Part shown: positions 8,547 through 8,623 of the stretch, piece after piece
Layout: the number at the start of each line of letters is the position of its first letter
Position numbering within the stretch: the first letter of the stretch is position 1
Source: an uncultured Mycoplasma sp.
GTDB lineage: Bacteria > Bacillota_I > Bacilli_A > Mycoplasmatales > Metamycoplasmataceae
Reading direction: 5' to 3'
Assembly: GCA_949284615.1 (NCBI GenBank)
Contig: CASDWL010000014.1
Span: forward strand, 1 to 8,623
DNA: 8,623 nt
Program-made: the position numbers and the translations under genes
Notes under the pieces: generated by a model
The model's input: only the letters and a program-made list of their open reading frames with translations
The model's database searches: none
What the model was told of the DNA's origin: nothing

Positions 8547-8568
8547 TTGTAATTACAATCGCAACACT
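8547..8568 (-). repeat. 22-bp inverted repeat, right copy
   Basis: This is the exact reverse complement of 56-77. Read on the minus strand it is AGTGTTGCGA followed by TTGTAATTACAA, and a 9-bp-stem hairpin begins 6 bases further on. The palindrome extends one base each side in this copy (ATTGTAATTACAAT, 8546-8559). Immediately outside, the sequence (TAATAAAATT) does not match the outer flank of the left copy, so the identity ends sharply. Confidence 0.9.
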
Positions 8569-8596
8569 TAATAAAATTATGAAAGGTTGGGGTTGT

Positions 8597-8617
8597 GATT
8601 TTTTTATATAAAAAATC
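8597..8617. other. A/T-tract hairpin outside the right repeat
   Basis: GATTTTTT (8597-8604) can pair with AAAAAATC (8610-8617). The stem is almost entirely A-T, so it is a weak structure. No gene can be assigned to the 55 bases right of the repeat; they are probably the end of the intergenic region of the next gene. Confidence 0.25.
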
Positions 8618-8623
8618 CTTCCA

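Noticed and set aside
56..8568. Insertion sequence or classical composite transposon bounded by the 22-bp repeats.
   Set aside because: No transposase or recombinase is encoded inside, and the outer flanks (AATTCTT on the left, TAATAAAATT on the right) show no target duplication. A non-autonomous or invertible element remains possible and is reported as a hypothesis.
8574..8612. Short plus-strand frame starting ATGAAAGGT outside the right repeat.
   Set aside because: It stops after about 10 codons and has no supporting features.
1..8623. tRNA, rRNA, CRISPR array or riboswitch.
   Set aside because: No cloverleaf-like sequence, regular spaced repeats or recognisable aptamer core was seen on either strand.

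Overview
The window looks like a chromosomal segment of a mollicute (Mycoplasma, Spiroplasma, Mesoplasma or Entomoplasma type). By eye it is about three-quarters A+T, and every protein can be read full length only if TGA is translated as tryptophan (genetic code 4). Under the standard code each gene breaks into pieces. In code 4 these pieces join into four long, uninterrupted genes, all on the minus strand, with about 39 in-frame TGA codons and no TGG. Gene starts carry good Shine-Dalgarno sequences (GGAGGT, AAAGGAGA, AAAGGA). I cannot name the genus.

Layout in the direction of transcription (right to left). A terminator-like hairpin for a gene outside the window lies at 8512-8540. An AT-rich upstream region (8302-8511) follows. 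Gene 1 (7327-8289) is a family 2 glycosyltransferase-like protein with an altered metal-binding motif. Gene 2 (5403-7235) is a 610-residue protein held by one N-terminal membrane segment, with the rest probably outside the cell. Gene 3 (3695-5308) is a 537-residue protein with about 12 membrane segments and an acidic tail. Gene 4 (132-3692) starts only 2 bases after gene 3 stops; it encodes a cysteine-free 1186-residue secreted or surface protein that ends in two membrane segments. A hairpin with a T tail (76-104) closes the unit. The spacing (91, 94 and 2 bases), the common strand and the single clear terminator suggest one operon, although internal promoters before genes 2 and 3 are possible.

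The most striking feature outside the genes is a perfect 22-bp inverted repeat that brackets the whole unit (56-77 and 8547-8568). Each copy lies 5-6 bases outside a hairpin with a 9-bp stem and 4-base loop, and each contains the 12-bp palindrome TTGTAATTACAA. The 8.5-kb block could be a cassette that was moved or can invert, but there is no recombinase or transposase in the window and I see no target-site duplication, so this is a hypothesis.

How the genes may work together (inference): a 12-helix membrane protein coupled to a giant ectodomain protein, a second anchored ectodomain protein and a glycosyltransferase-like protein would fit a surface complex or surface-glycan system. No substrate or phenotype can be read from the sequence. 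Proteins 2 to 4 are unrecognised families to me.
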